Shown here in pieces: positions 31,561-41,688 of a stretch of DNA of 64,000 bases. The stretch comes from Siphonodentalium dalli (taxonomy: Eukaryota; Mollusca; Scaphopoda; Gadilida; Siphonodentaliidae): NCBI GenBank assembly GCA_032622095.1, contig CP136062.1, positions 11,993,710 through 12,057,709 on the forward strand, read 5' to 3'. Below the pieces are notes generated by a model that searched no databases, was not told the origin of the DNA, and saw only the letters and a program-made list of their open reading frames with translations. A program made the position numbers and the translations under genes. Numbering within the stretch: the stretch's first letter is position 1; the number at the start of each line of letters is the position of its first letter.

Positions 31561-32352
31561 AAAGTGTCAATGACACTGTAGCTGAACTTAGGTAGGGGAA
31601 TAATTTAATGGTCTACATGGAGGAATTAGGAAAGGTGCTAATTGAAATGTCTAAGTAAGACAAGATTTTTTTGGCTGAATGACCCCCAAATTGACTCGTT
31701 CCCATCTACATGTCAATGTCAACATCCATGACAAATTTCATGAAGATCAAACAAACAGATCGGTCTATAACCCATGCTAATGGATTTTGTAGAAATATTT
31801 AGTCATACAAAGAGTAAAATCCAAAATAGCCATTGGTGCAGATTGGTGACCATATTTTTTTGCCGATTGACCCCAAAATAACTCGTTCCCATCAAGAGGT
31901 CACCCCGATGATCCATATGAAGTTTGGTGATGATCAGATCAGGGATGTGGTATGTAGGGTGTGTCAAAGTATTAAGTGATGCAAAGAGAAATATCCAATA
32001 TGGCTGCCCACGGCCATGTTTTTTGGCGAAATGATCCCAAAGTGACTTGTTCCCATCAAAATGTAAATGTCAACATTCATGACAAATTTTATGATAATCA
32101 GACAAACAGTACGGCCTGTAGCCCACGCCAATGGATTCAATTTTGAAATCCAAGATGGCCACCAGTGGCCATGTTTTTTACCCCAAAATGACTCGTTCCC
32201 ATCTACATGTCAATGTCAACATTCATGACAAATTTCATAAAGATCAGACCAAAGATATGACCTGTAGCCCGCACCAAAGGAAATTGTTAAAGGACACACG
32301 GATGCCAAGCCATGGCAATAGCTCAAACTTACAAAGTAAGTTGAGCTAAAAA
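31557..32352 (+). mobile_element. F element, complete short copy with four core units
   Basis: Header AAAGTGTCAATGACACTGTA then GCTGAACTTAGGTAGGGG; four ~160-bp units, the last of type b (TTGAAATCCAAGATGGCC); tail AAGGAAATTGTTAAAGGACA, GCCAAGCCATGGCAATAGCT, AGTAAGTTGAGCTAAAAA. TAGCTnAACTTA near the start and TAAGTTGAGCTA at the end form subterminal inverted repeats. Confidence 0.88.
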
Positions 32353-32386
32353 TGCACTGGCTGACAAGGTCAAGATAAATATTAAT

Positions 32387-32450
32387 AGGCCAATGCATTC
32401 TCTTATATATAAGAGAATGCATTTTATACAGGGTTTTCACAAAATATCAT
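32387..32450. mobile_element. TTAA-family hairpin fragment
   Basis: GCCAATGCATTCTCTTATAT directly followed by AAGAGAATGCATT with no loop, then CAGGGTTTTCACAAAAT. It sits just upstream of the LINE relic. Confidence 0.8.
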
Positions 32451-32481
32451 GGAAGAGATAAACTACCCTTATGGAGCCCCT

Positions 32482-32760
32482 CAAATGAAATGATTAAAGC
32501 ATCATTACCACCGCTCTTACCCATATATGTAAAACTGTTTAATGGCGTCCTTTCTACTGGCAGTTTCCCGGACTCGTGGTGAAACAGCATGCTCAAGTAC
32601 ATTCACAAGGGTGAAGACACAAGTGACCCAAATAATTATAGAGGCATAGCCATATCGAGCTGCCTTTCAAAAAATTTCTGCAAAATACTTGATAACAGAC
32701 TGCATACTTTTCTGGAAGAGGGGAACACAATGGACCCATGTCAAATCGGATTCAAACAAG
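32482..32760 (+). pseudogene. LINE reverse transcriptase, N-terminal fragment
   Basis: Reads EMIKASLPPLL, LFNGVLSTGSFPDSW, a TGA stop at 32580-32582, then MLKYIHKGEDTSDPNNYRGI, KILDNRLHTFLEEG and QIGFKQ. This is the fingers region of LINE reverse transcriptases (P-x-NYRGI, L..RL..FLE, Q.GF). The frame ends where the G element enters after TTCAAACAAG. Its continuation at 34087 (GSRTAVHLFSLHTIV) restores the expected order. It is a dead copy: stop codon, insertion and missing 5' half. Confidence 0.88.
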
Positions 32761-34086
32761 AGGCCGATCACAATCGGCAGATGTTTAACCCATACCTTGG
32801 CGATAGTGATCAGCTATTTTCAGTTCTGACACGAAAATCCATATGCCATAACTCTGTTTAAAATATAAAAAAAATGGATCAAACCCAAATTCGAAATCTA
32901 TCTGTATTTTGGGCTGAGAAATTCACATACAAAATTTACATACATCTCAATAAAATGAGATATATCAGATGAAAGGTATTTCTGCTAAGTACAAGGAATG
33001 TTGAGAATTAAGGGTTCATTTTAACCACAAAAATCCATACAAGTGAAAGGGATATAATAGAATGATTACATGAAAAATATTCAAAAGCATAAAATTGATG
33101 ACAAGGGTTAACAATTTTAACTCAATAAAATTAGGTACAGGTATGTCACTGGAACACTGCATTGATATCCTAAACCAGAGAGCTGTATGGAAATACAATA
33201 AACATTAAACAACAGATGGTTCTCTGTCCAATTACACCTTCCACTGTGCCCAGGACAATATGATGGCTAAAAATAACTCTAATGTCCAATAATACAAGTT
33301 AATCTATTCTCTCTCTCAGTGCTAACTGATATCACAGGGGTTAGCTGCTATGGTTCTACATGATAAGCATAAAACTATCGAATCTGTTCAATCCTTAGTT
33401 AAAAAGGGCCATAACTCTGGTATAAAAAACAGGATCTAACCCATATTCAAACTTGATCTGTATTTTGAGTTGAGAAACTCACATACCAAATTTGGTTCCT
33501 ATCAGACGATAACTGGTTGAGCTATCGAAGCATGGATGAATTCTATATCAAAGGGCCATAACTCCATTAAAAATAATCTGATCAAACCCATATTCGAACT
33601 CGAATTGTATTTTAGATAGAGAAACTCACATACCAAATTTGGTTCTCATGAGATAATATTTTTTTTAGTTATCGTAGCATCCATGAATTCTAAGTCGAAA
33701 AAGGGCCATAACTCCGTAAAAACCCATATTCGAACTCGATCTGTATTTTGGGCTCTGAAACTCGCATACCAAATTTGGTTCCGATCAGATAAAAATTGTT
33801 TGAGTTATGACAGCATGCGTGAATTCGAAGACGAAAAAGGGCCATAACTCCATAAAAAAAACTCGGATCAAACCCATATTCGAACTCGATCTGTATTTTG
33901 GTCTGAGAAACTCATATACAAAATTTAGTTCCGATCGGATAGAAAATATTTGAGTTATCGCACCATGTATAAAGTGTCTACGGACAGACAGACAGACAGA
34001 CGGACGGACGGACGGACACACGACGAGTGGTCAATCCGGACGTCGACATTATGTTTACCATACTATGGTATGGGTAAACATAAAAA
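32761..34086 (+). mobile_element. G element inserted in the LINE reverse transcriptase
   Basis: Starts AAGAGGCCGATCACAATCGG (small hairpin GCCGATCnCnATCGGC) and TTGGCGATAG, as at 57776 and 61868. It contains a region matching 62790-63030 (ATGGCTAAAAATAACTCTAA), then about four units of GGGCCATAACTC ... TTGGTTCCGATCAGAT, a GGAC microsatellite (33993-34018) and CGACATTATGTTTACCATAC, and ends GGTATGGGTAAACATAAAA. AAG occurs at both junctions, so a target duplication is at most very short. Confidence 0.85.
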
Positions 34087-35788
34087 GGGTCCCGCACAGC
34101 GGTCCACCTATTTTCTCTTCACACTATTGTGGACCAAGCCTTCCGAGAAGGCCGACGAGTTTACTCATGTTTCATTGACCTAAAAAAAGGCATTTGACAC
34201 CGTGTGGCGCGAGGGATTATTTTATAAGATGAAGAGACAAGGCATTTCGGGAAATTTTCTTAGTGTAATCAGGGATATGTATGCGAAAACGCAATTCTCC
34301 ATAAAACTAAGGGATGGGCTCACGGCTCCAATTGAAACGACAATTGGTGTCAAACAAGGGTGTATCTTGAGCCCGAAAATGTTCAATATCTACCTTAATG
34401 ATCTACCAGCCGAATTTAATGACGGATGTGATCCCATAACAGTTGGAAATTCGATAATCAACTGTTTAATGTACGCTGATGACATTGTCCTACTATCGAG
34501 TAGTGAAAGTGGCTTACAAAATTCATTAGATGTCATCGCATCATACTTTAACAAATGGCAATTAACTGTGAATATTAACAAATCAAAAATATTGGTGTTC
34601 AATAAACCCGGACACCGCTTGAAGCAACTGAAATTTTAAATAAACGACTCTGCATTGTACGTCGTAAATGAATACCGCTATCTGGGGGTAAATATAACGT
34701 CTGCGGGTAAATTCAACCATAAACAGCTCACCAATAAAGGACGCAAGGCACTTTTTACCCTAGAGCGCAAACTACCACTGAGCGAACTTGACATACCAAC
34801 TTGTTGTAAACTGTTTACAAGCACAATTGAGCCAATATCTCTCTATTGTTCTGAGGTTTGGGGACCGATGTGTCTTAATATAGGCAACTGTCGACCAGGA
34901 AGGGCTTTAGAGGATCTATATGATGACCGACCGTATGCTAAACTCAGTCTACATTTCAACAAAAGGCTGCTCGGGTTATCTAAATATAGCTCCAATATCG
35001 GGACACGTGGCGAACTTGGTATATTCCCCGCGGACATCTCGTTAATCATTCGAGCAATAAAATTTTGGTTCCATTTGCTTGAGTTAGATCACAGGGAAAT
35101 AGCATCACAATGTTATAAACATTCCGTCTCAACAAAGCAGTCGACTTGGGTTTCCAGTTTTTCATCCATTTTAGAGCATCTAGGCTTTGGGCCGGTATGG
35201 CAAGCTCAGGCGACTCTCAATAAAACGGCCATTTTACGCTCAATTAAAACACAATTGCAAGGCCGCTACATTGACTGGTGGCGTGCCCAATTGAGAAAAG
35301 ACAAAAAACTCACATTCTATCGGAGGACGAAACATGATTTTCAAATGGAGACATATTTGCAGTTAAATATCAGTAGAACTAACATTTCAAAATTCACACA
35401 GCTACGCATTAGCTCTCACAAATTATCGATTGAAACAGCCCGACATCGAAAACATATCACAAAGTCAAAAGATAAACAATCTGATACATCTACCAACGAC
35501 CATCGTTGCTGTCCCATATGTCTTGACGCGACCGAGGACGAACATCATTTCCTCTTTATATGCCCAGCTTACGCCACTATCAGAACAAGTTTTTTCAACG
35601 ACATCCGTCAAATTTCGGGCATCAATTATTCAATTCTACCAACCGAGGTAGCTTCTGACATTTTCGTGGGTACGTTCGACAGTGAGATAACCACAAGATT
35701 CATCACACTCATAACTAACCTTTTCCACGAAAGAGAGAGAGCAATACTTCGAGATTATTCCAATACTGTGCACCAGTCCACCACTTGA
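34087..35788 (+). pseudogene. LINE reverse transcriptase, catalytic and C-terminal part
   Basis: Copies element RNA into DNA at the target site in live relatives; this copy is dead. In order: GSRTAVHLFSLHTIVDQAF, the motif A region FIDLKKAFDTVWREG (interrupted by one extra A in the run at 34182-34188, a frameshift), GVKQGCILSP, the catalytic YADD at 34472-34483, a TAA stop at 34637-34639 with the frame open again after it, NEYRYLGVNI, SEVWG, and a C-terminal Cys-His cluster C-x2-C-x7-H-x5-C (CPICLDATEDEHH, ICPAY, ~35510-35565). Remaining frames are long, so decay is recent. No other ORF of the element is seen. Confidence 0.92.
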
Positions 35789-35945
35789 TTAACGATAACC
35801 ACAGTGACAGTTATCTATTGTTATATTGTTATTTTTGTTCCTCATATTGTTATTTACTTGTACACTTGTCTTTTGTCATTATTTGTGTAAAGCGTTATGT
35901 ACCATTGTGGTTTCTTATAACGATTAAATCTTATCTTATCTTATC

Positions 35946-36115
35946 TGAGCAGACGACACTCAGCAATACAAGCTGCCACCTGTATGGGGCTCCCTACAGG
36001 AAGCTCCCATCATGGAACGGTTAACTGATCGTCCTGAAATTTTAAGTGTCATATTCTAAGACACATGGGTTTGAATATAGAAAATTTCAGGAAGCTCCCG
36101 TCATGGCTAGGGGTA
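35946..36115. repeat. CAG-E and TTAA-family tail fragments
   Basis: GAGCAGACGACACTC ... GGGGCTCCCTACAGG (CAG-E), then GAAGCTCCCATCATGGAACG and GAAGCTCCCGTCATGG, the end motif of the TTAA-family subtype at 42490. Confidence 0.65.
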
Positions 36116-36116
36116 A

Positions 36117-36440
36117 TTAACCCTTTATATACCAAATACTCATTGACGAGTAGTTCCCTTATTAACCGTTTATATACCAAATACTCATTGACGAGTAGTT
36201 CCCTTATTAACCGTTTATATACCAAATACTCATTGACGAGTAGTTCCCTTATTAACCGTTTATATACCAAATACTCATTGACGAGTAGTTCACTTATTAA
36301 CCCTTTATATACCAAATACTCATTGACGAGTAGTTCCCTTATTAACCGTTTATATACCAAATACTCATTGACGAGTAGTTCCCTTATTAACCCTTTATAT
36401 ACCAAATACTCATTGACGAGTAGTTCCCTTATTAATCCTC
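36117..36440 (+). repeat. H repeat, 45-bp tandem array, seven units
   Basis: TTAACCCTTTATATACCAAA, TACTCATTGACGAGTAGTTC, CCTTA, with CCC/CCG variants. Near-identical units; open frames on both strands follow from the 45-bp period. Confidence 0.97.
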
Positions 36441-36521
36441 AGATAATAAGCTCAAGAAATGTTTGTTATCTGAATGGATAGGAATCCTGGTATCGTCTGT
36501 TTGTATTACATGACCCAAAAG

Positions 36522-36616
36522 TACAGTAATGCCCTAAATAATCGACTCCTTAACCACACCAGAATTATGGAAAAAATTCCAGGAATTAGTCGGAAATATG
36601 GCTTGTTGCCATTCAG
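36522..36616 (+). mobile_element. TA-Pal, left arm only
   Basis: TACAGTAATGCCCTAAATAA to GGCTTGTTGCCATTCAGG. Confidence 0.8.
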
Positions 36617-36630
36617 GTTAAGGGACAGGT

Positions 36631-36756
36631 TAATATGGACAATTTTATACTATAGTTGACTGTTGTTAGCATTATTTTGGAGCAGTATTTAAAAAAAAAT
36701 GTTGTTGTTGGAATCTGATTATATGGGGACCATCAAATCAGATTGAGTACCTTTAA
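36631..36756 (-). mobile_element. I element, one end
   Basis: TATACTATAGTTGACTGTTG, TGTTGTTGTTGGAATCTGAT, CAGATTGAGTACCTTTAA. Next, 36760-37150 holds only a 25-bp direct repeat (CCCAGTCTAATATTGATTCA at ~37064 and 37090). Confidence 0.8.
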
Positions 36757-37154
36757 AACATTAAAATATCAGAATTTTCTCAAGCCGGAAATTTCAAATT
36801 TGTTTCTATGTGGTCGAGACAGATTGAGGATGGTAATTTCATGCATAGAAATCATTCTGAATACCCAGTATTATATAAATATTCCACCAGGGGGCGTATG
36901 AGTCACAGTGAATAATAACACAGAATTAGCATTTGGATCTTCTATATTACTTGAGTATTCCCTAAACTGCATGAGCCTATGAGCTAAACCAATTTATTAT
37001 CCTGATCCTAATTCATTTGATCTGAGAGTCGGAGGGAACCGGCGTGGGGAGTTTATGGAAATCACCCAGTCTAATATTGATTCAGACAGCACCCAGTCTA
37101 ATATTGATTCAGATATAGCAGTCTGCTCTCCTATTTTAGATTTCTGTTTCAGTA

Positions 37155-37278
37155 ATGCAAGACATCAATCTCAAACCTCAGTGATAATGTTTAACCCACA
37201 GGGAGCCTCCCCCTGGTGGAAGCATGCACAACAGAGTGTGGTCTGCTGCAGTCTAAGTGGGGCTCTCTATGGGTTACA
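37155..37278 (+). repeat. CAG-E unit with linker
   Basis: AATGCAAGACATCAATCTCA linker, AACCCACAGGGAGCCTCCCC to GGGCTCTCTATGGGTTACAC. 37280-37717 beyond it is unassigned, with poly-G tracts at 37450-37463 and around 37650-37668. Confidence 0.8.
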
Positions 37279-37717
37279 CAAACATGAATTGTAAAATCCA
37301 TGCAGGCTTTAATTTAGATTATAACCAGATAAAATGACCAGAATCATTGATGCAGATCAAACAAAATTGATTGATTGATAAGAATCTAAATTATTGGTCT
37401 GTGTTATGTCTGGACAAGCTTATAATCTATCAAGGGACCTGATGACAGGTTGGGGGGGGGGGGGTGGATGAAAACCGTATGCCCACTATTAGGGGAATTA
37501 CCTACCCCACCAAAATGTACATGCAATTTAGACAAATAAAAAGTGCTATAAAATTTGAATGCCACACTTCACAGATGGCAAACATGCTTAAAAAGATGCC
37601 CAACCACATACTCTATAATAATTGGGTCTTCAAAATTCCACAGAATGGGGGGGAGGGGGGGGGGGGGTTTGCATATGTTGGCTCATGGTCTATAGCTATA
37701 GGGGATATAAAACTCAA

Positions 37718-37915
37718 GAGAAAGAAAAAAGTAACTAAAAAACATGTTAATTTGAGACTAAAGATACTTCCCAGAAGATGAGGCCTAAGCAGAATGAGGT
37801 CCACAGAAGGAGAATTTGGCAATACTAGCCCGTTGTGGGGGATAGCATCACTAAATTCACCCTCTGGGTCAGTCTGTGAAACTCATTTTGCAATTGTCAG
37901 ACACACTATATCCAG
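37718..37915. mobile_element. GAGG-Pal, long-spacer subtype, right half
   Basis: AAAGTAACTAAAAAACATGT, ACTTCCCAGAAGATGAGGCC, then one palindrome with a damaged right arm and GACACACTATATCCAGA. Confidence 0.8.
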
Positions 37916-37954
37916 AGAATGGTGGGCAGGGGCATCTAGAGAATCAAGAACAAG

Positions 37955-38414
37955 TATGAGTTTAGTGTGCATGTCATTTGCAGAATGAGGTCCCCAGAGG
38001 GTGAATTTAGTGACACTATCCCGTTCAGTGGGCTAGCATCACCAAATTCACCCTCTGGGGACCTCATTCTGCTTAGGCCTCATTTTCTCTGGAAAGTTTC
38101 TTTATTATCAAATATCTATAGAAACTTCTTCACATAGATTCTATTTCTTTTTTAGTTTAGTTTCTCTATATTCCCAAATTGGCAGACGACACATTGCATA
38201 ATCGAGGTTCCCAATGGGTGTACATCACAATATTCACCATTTGGGAACTTCAAACTCTGAGTCTATGTATCCCATAGCAGATGAGACCTAATCAGAATGA
38301 GGTCCCCAGAGGGTGAATTTGGTGATGCTAGCCCACTATATGGGATAGTGTCACTAATTTCACCCTCTGGGGACCTCATTCTGCAAATGACATGCACACT
38401 GAACTCAGGCTTGT
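37955..38414. mobile_element. GAGG-Pal, complete copy
   Basis: TATGAGTTTAGTGTGCATGT left, CATGCACACTGAACTCAGGC right. Two good palindromes (37979-38073 and 38294-38386) and the full spacer with TTAGTTTAGTTTCTCTATAT. Confidence 0.92.
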
Positions 38415-38469
38415 TCCCATACAAATATTTTGAAAGCATGCAAAAAGCATTTGTCTTGCATTACATTTG

Positions 38470-38823
38470 GCGTAGGGGGCTAGCATCACTAAATTCACCC
38501 TCTGGGGACCTCATTCTGCTTAGGCCTCATCGTCTGGGAAGTGACTATGGTATCAAATTAACATTGTTTTTAGTTACGTTTTCCCATCTGGGAAGTTTCT
38601 ATATCCCCTAATTTGCAGAAGATAAAATCCATAATCGAGTCACCCAATGGGTGAACATCACCAACTTCAACTGGGGAACTTCAATCTGATCCTAGATCTA
38701 CCATAGCAATTGAGGGCCTAAGCAGAATGAGGTCCCCAGAGGGTGAATTAAGTGATGCTAGCCCGCTATGCGGGGTAGCGTCACTAAATTCACCCTCTGG
38801 GGACCTCATTCTGCAAATGACAG
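38470..38823. mobile_element. GAGG-Pal, long-spacer subtype, left arm lost
   Basis: Starts inside the first palindrome (GGGGCTAGCATCACTAAATT). The spacer has TTTCTATATCCCCTAATTTG. A complete second palindrome ends GCAAATGACAGGGGCG. Confidence 0.88.
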
Positions 38824-38869
38824 GGGCGAAAATAATCTGGTTCACATGCCATGGTGTGCTGTCAGTTTA

Positions 38870-39056
38870 GAGTCAATTTACAGCAGAAGTTTGAGTAATC
38901 TCTGATACATGTCAGTGGTAATTACGCTAATCTTCAGTACATCAAACAACTCCCACTAGTACAGTTTAACCCATAGAGAGCCCCATATAGACTGCAGCAG
39001 ACAACACTCTGCAGTGCATGCTTCCATCTGTGTGAGGCTCCCTGTGGGCTAAACAT
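38870..39056. repeat. CAG-E module in a host segment repeated at 40138
   Basis: GTAATCTCTGATACATGTCA, GTGGTAATTACGCTAATCTT and CATCAAACAACTCCCACTAG precede the CAG-E module (AACCCATAGAGAGCCCCATA to GGCTCCCTGTGGGCTAAAC). Confidence 0.8.
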
Positions 39057-39099
39057 TAAACTTTATATATCACCTACATGTAGGTTATTATCCCTTTCA

Positions 39100-39186
39100 C
39101 GACCCATAGAGAGCCCCATATAGACCGCAGCAGAAGACACTCTGTGGTGCATGCTTCCATCTGTGTGAGGCTCCCTGTGGGTTAAA
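39100..39186 (-). repeat. CAG-E module
   Basis: GACCCATAGAGAGCCCCATA to GTGAGGCTCCCTGTGGGTTA. Confidence 0.85.
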
Positions 39187-39195
39187 ACTTTCCTT

Positions 39196-39470
39196 ATATG
39201 GACTCATAGTTATTGATGGGAGCATTAAAGATCCTGTTCCAGTGCAATCTCTTATATATGCAGGTCCCCCATAGGGAGCCTCACAAATATAAGAGAATAC
39301 ACTGAATTACAAGGTGAAGGTAAATATTGTTATTCTTTATATAATATACAAGGCTCCCTATGGGACAATGTTATTCTTTATATAATATACAAGGCTCCCT
39401 ATGGGACAATGCATTTCCACAAGGTTTTTCACAAAATTTCAGGAAGCTCAAGTTCCAGTCATGGAAGGGT
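39196..39470. mobile_element. Divergent TTAA-family hairpin element with internal duplication
   Basis: GATCCTGTTCCAGTGCAATC, GAGCCTCACAAATATAAGAG; end TTTCACAAAATTTCAGGAAG. A 47-bp unit (TATTCTTTATATAATATACA, AGGCTCCCTATGGGACAATG) is tandemly duplicated at 39328-39420. Confidence 0.75.
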
Positions 39471-39472
39471 TC

Positions 39473-39628
39473 AAGCCTTGAAATAGTGTGCCTCTCATTT
39501 GCAGAATGAGGTCCGCAGAGGGTGAATTTAGTGATGCTAGCCCGCTGTGCAGGGTAGCATCACTAAATTCACCCTCTGGGGACCTCATTCTGCAAATGAC
39601 AGGCACACTATTTCAAGGCTTGGAAGGG
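39473..39628. mobile_element. GAGG-Pal, minimal complete palindrome (~155 bp)
   Basis: CAAGCCTTGAAATAGTGTGC left, GCACACTATTTCAAGGCTTG right. A single continuous palindrome with centre GCCCGCTGTGCAGGG. AGGGTT lies next to both ends, possibly a target duplication. Confidence 0.9.
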
Positions 39629-39674
39629 TTAACACTTTCTATAATTCGATGCACTGATGACTGTCGTGAGCTTG

Positions 39675-39925
39675 GGTCCTTTCTATACTAAATGCTCATT
39701 GACGAGTAGTTACCATATTAACCCTCTCTACACTAAATGCTCATTGACGAGTAGTTACCATATTAACCCTTTCTATATACTAAATGCTCACTGACGAGTA
39801 GTTACCATATTAACCCTCTCTACACTAAATGCTCATTGACGAGTAGTTATCCCTTAGGAAATGTTCAGATAATAAGTTCAACAATCGTTGTTTGTTGAAC
39901 TTATTATTTGAACATTTCCCTTCAA
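39675..39925 (+). repeat. H repeat, ~46-bp units x 4, plus hairpin end
   Basis: CTCATTGACGAGTAGTTACC, ATATTAACCC, TCTACACTAAATG repeat, then GGAAATGTTCAGATAATAAG and the inverted repeat GTTCAACAATCG/TTGTTTGTTGAAC. Confidence 0.9.
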
Positions 39926-39948
39926 TAAATAAGACTCCTTCTTATTTT

Positions 39949-40001
39949 ACATTGCCCTAAATAATCAACTCCTTAACCACAACAGAATTATGGGTAATTT
40001 T
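39949..40001 (+). mobile_element. TA-Pal fragment
   Basis: ATTGCCCTAAATAATCAACT to TTATGGGTAATTTTT; the rest is missing. Confidence 0.75.
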
Positions 40002-40137
40002 TTCTGTAAGATTACTGTATCTGTCATCTGCTTATTTTTCCTGAAGACCCCTCCAAATGAAAAATAGACCATTCCTTTGTATACTTTTATAAATAAAGGG
40101 AGAATCCATTCAAAATAGAAATGGAAGTCAATTTGGG

Positions 40138-40345
40138 GCAGAAGTTTTTTAGTAATCTCTGAGATATGTCAGTGGTAATTACCCATTGAGAGCCCCACGT
40201 AGACTGGAGCAGATGACACTCTGTAGTACATGCTTCCATCTGGGGGAGGCTCCCTGTGGGTTAGACATCAGAAGTTTTAGTAATCTCTGAGATATGTCAG
40301 TGGTAATTACGCTAATCTCCTGTACATCAAACAACCCGACTAATA
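40138..40345 (-). repeat. CAG-E module flanked by ~42-bp direct repeats
   Basis: CAGAAGTTTTTTAGTAATCT ... CAGTGGTAATTAC ends at 40182 and recurs at 40268-40309. The CAG-E module (CCCATTGAGAGCCCCACGTA to GGCTCCCTGTGGGTTAGAC) sits exactly between. The related locus at 38873 continues past GTAATTAC directly into GCTAATCTTC. Confidence 0.85.
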
Positions 40346-40589
40346 CATGTTCATCTATTACAGAGCAACCCACAGGATAAAAGCTGTTATATCGTATTAT
40401 CAAGCTGTATCACATTGGACTCTGTGTAAAACATTAATGCTCTATATTAATAACCTACCAATTATATCATTCTCATTCTGTGTTCTATTAATAGAACGCT
40501 ACACTGGCATGAATTGGGACATAAATTTTGGCATATTTAACGGCTGTAGTTTCCCATCTGAAATATTTTAAAGATGCATAATGCAATTA

Positions 40590-40660
40590 GTGCTCACAAA
40601 TTGCTATTTCCTTGGCTTCGGGGGTCAAAATATTTGATTTGAGTCAAGGAACCCACCCAT
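40590..40660 (+). repeat. I-element internal block, extra copy
   Basis: CACAAATTGCTATTTCCTTG, GCTTCGGGGGTCAAAATATT and GAACCCACCCAT recur at 40688-40755 and, inverted, at 57450-57540. Confidence 0.8.
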
Positions 40661-41102
40661 TAAAGGTACTCAATCCGAATTAACGCTCGCAAATTACTAT
40701 TTCATAGGCTTCGGGGGTCAAAAATATTTGATTCCAGTCGAGGAACCCACCCATCAAAGCTAGGAGTGATCAGATATCGATGTTTGAAATCTATTATTTA
40801 AATTTCAAGTGGCCCAGTAAACTGTCGACGAGAAGAACTTATCTGACCATATAGCGGATGAAGATCGATAACTCTAAAAATCCAGTGGCTTTTTGTGTCT
40901 GATATTTGACAACTGGCAAAATTTCGTTGAAAACGTTTATAAATAACAGGTTTTGGGCAATTTTATACTATAGTTGACTGTGGTTAGCATTATTTTTGGG
41001 CAATTAATCGATTCTGATAACTGAAGCGTATTTTGAAGAAATGTTGTTGTTGTTGTATCTTGATGACATGGGGACCCTCTGATCGGATTGAGTACCTTTA
41101 AA
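40660..41102. mobile_element. I element, complete copy
   Basis: TTAAAGGTACTCAATCCGAA left, TCGGATTGAGTACCTTTAA right: ~19-bp inverted ends. Interior: CTTCGGGGGTCAAAAATATT, GCCCAGTAAACTGTCGACGA, GATGAAGATCGATAACTCTA, TTTTATACTATAGTTGACTG. No ORF. Confidence 0.85.
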
Positions 41103-41445
41103 GTTCAGAGTGATCAGATTTAAATTTTTAAATCTATTATTTTTCTTTCAAAACAGATAACTTTTCAGTGGCCCAGTAAAAGCTTGACGAGAAGACGGTC
41201 TCAGACCAAATTGCGGATGAAGATGGATAACTCTAAAATTAAGTGGCAATTTTGTGTCAGATAGTTGACAAACCGGCAAAATTTTGTTGTACAAAATGTT
41301 GATAAATAACAGGTTATGGGCCATTTTATACTATAGTTGACTGTGGTTTGCAATTAATCAATTCCGATAACTGGAGCGGCATTTCAAAAAATGTTGTTGC
41401 TGTTGGATGATATGAGGACCATCGAATCGGATTGAGTAACTTTAA
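41103..41445. mobile_element. I element, second tandem copy, left end lost
   Basis: AAGTTCAGAGTGATCAGATT, GTGGCCCAGTAAAAGCTTGA, GATGAAGATGGATAACTCTA, ending TCGGATTGAGTAACTTTAA. It directly abuts the first copy. Confidence 0.85.
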
Positions 41446-41688
41446 TACCTAAAGGAAAGTTAGAAATTTCCAGCATAAAAATACTCGGAATTTCATGCAA
41501 ACAAATAAATGAATGGCCTGAGATTTATTAGGGTCCAAAGGAACGTTGGAAGTTATATGATTCCCATTCATTCATTTGTAGGAATCAAATAATGTCGTAA
41601 GCTCTGAAGATCGGCCAAGGAAATTAGATTTACCAACTTTATCATTCAGAAGAGACAGAGGGGACTTAATAGAAGCATATATCAAGAA
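41446..41688. other. Unassigned stretch
   Basis: Only a weak inverted pair (CATGCAAACAAATAAATGAATGG-like at 41500 against CATTCATTTGTAGG at 41567); otherwise nothing. Confidence 0.4.

Larger units (their letters stand above)
32470..35947 (+). mobile_element. Truncated non-LTR (LINE) retrotransposon, interrupted
   Basis: A 5'-truncated LINE: reverse transcriptase sequence in two blocks (32470-32760 and 34087-35788), about 140 bp of 3' UTR and a TTATC/CTTAT-type repeat tail (35927-35946). A 1.3-kb G element splits it. No endonuclease domain is visible upstream; TTAA and F repeats lie there instead. A short pentamer tail rather than poly-A is usual for CR1/L2/RTE-like clades. I cannot assign the clade by eye. 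Confidence 0.88.

Noticed and set aside
36049-36481. Repetitive ORFs (NPLYTKYSLTSSSLI)
   Set aside because: Product of the 45-bp H array; not a leucine- or serine-rich protein with any support.
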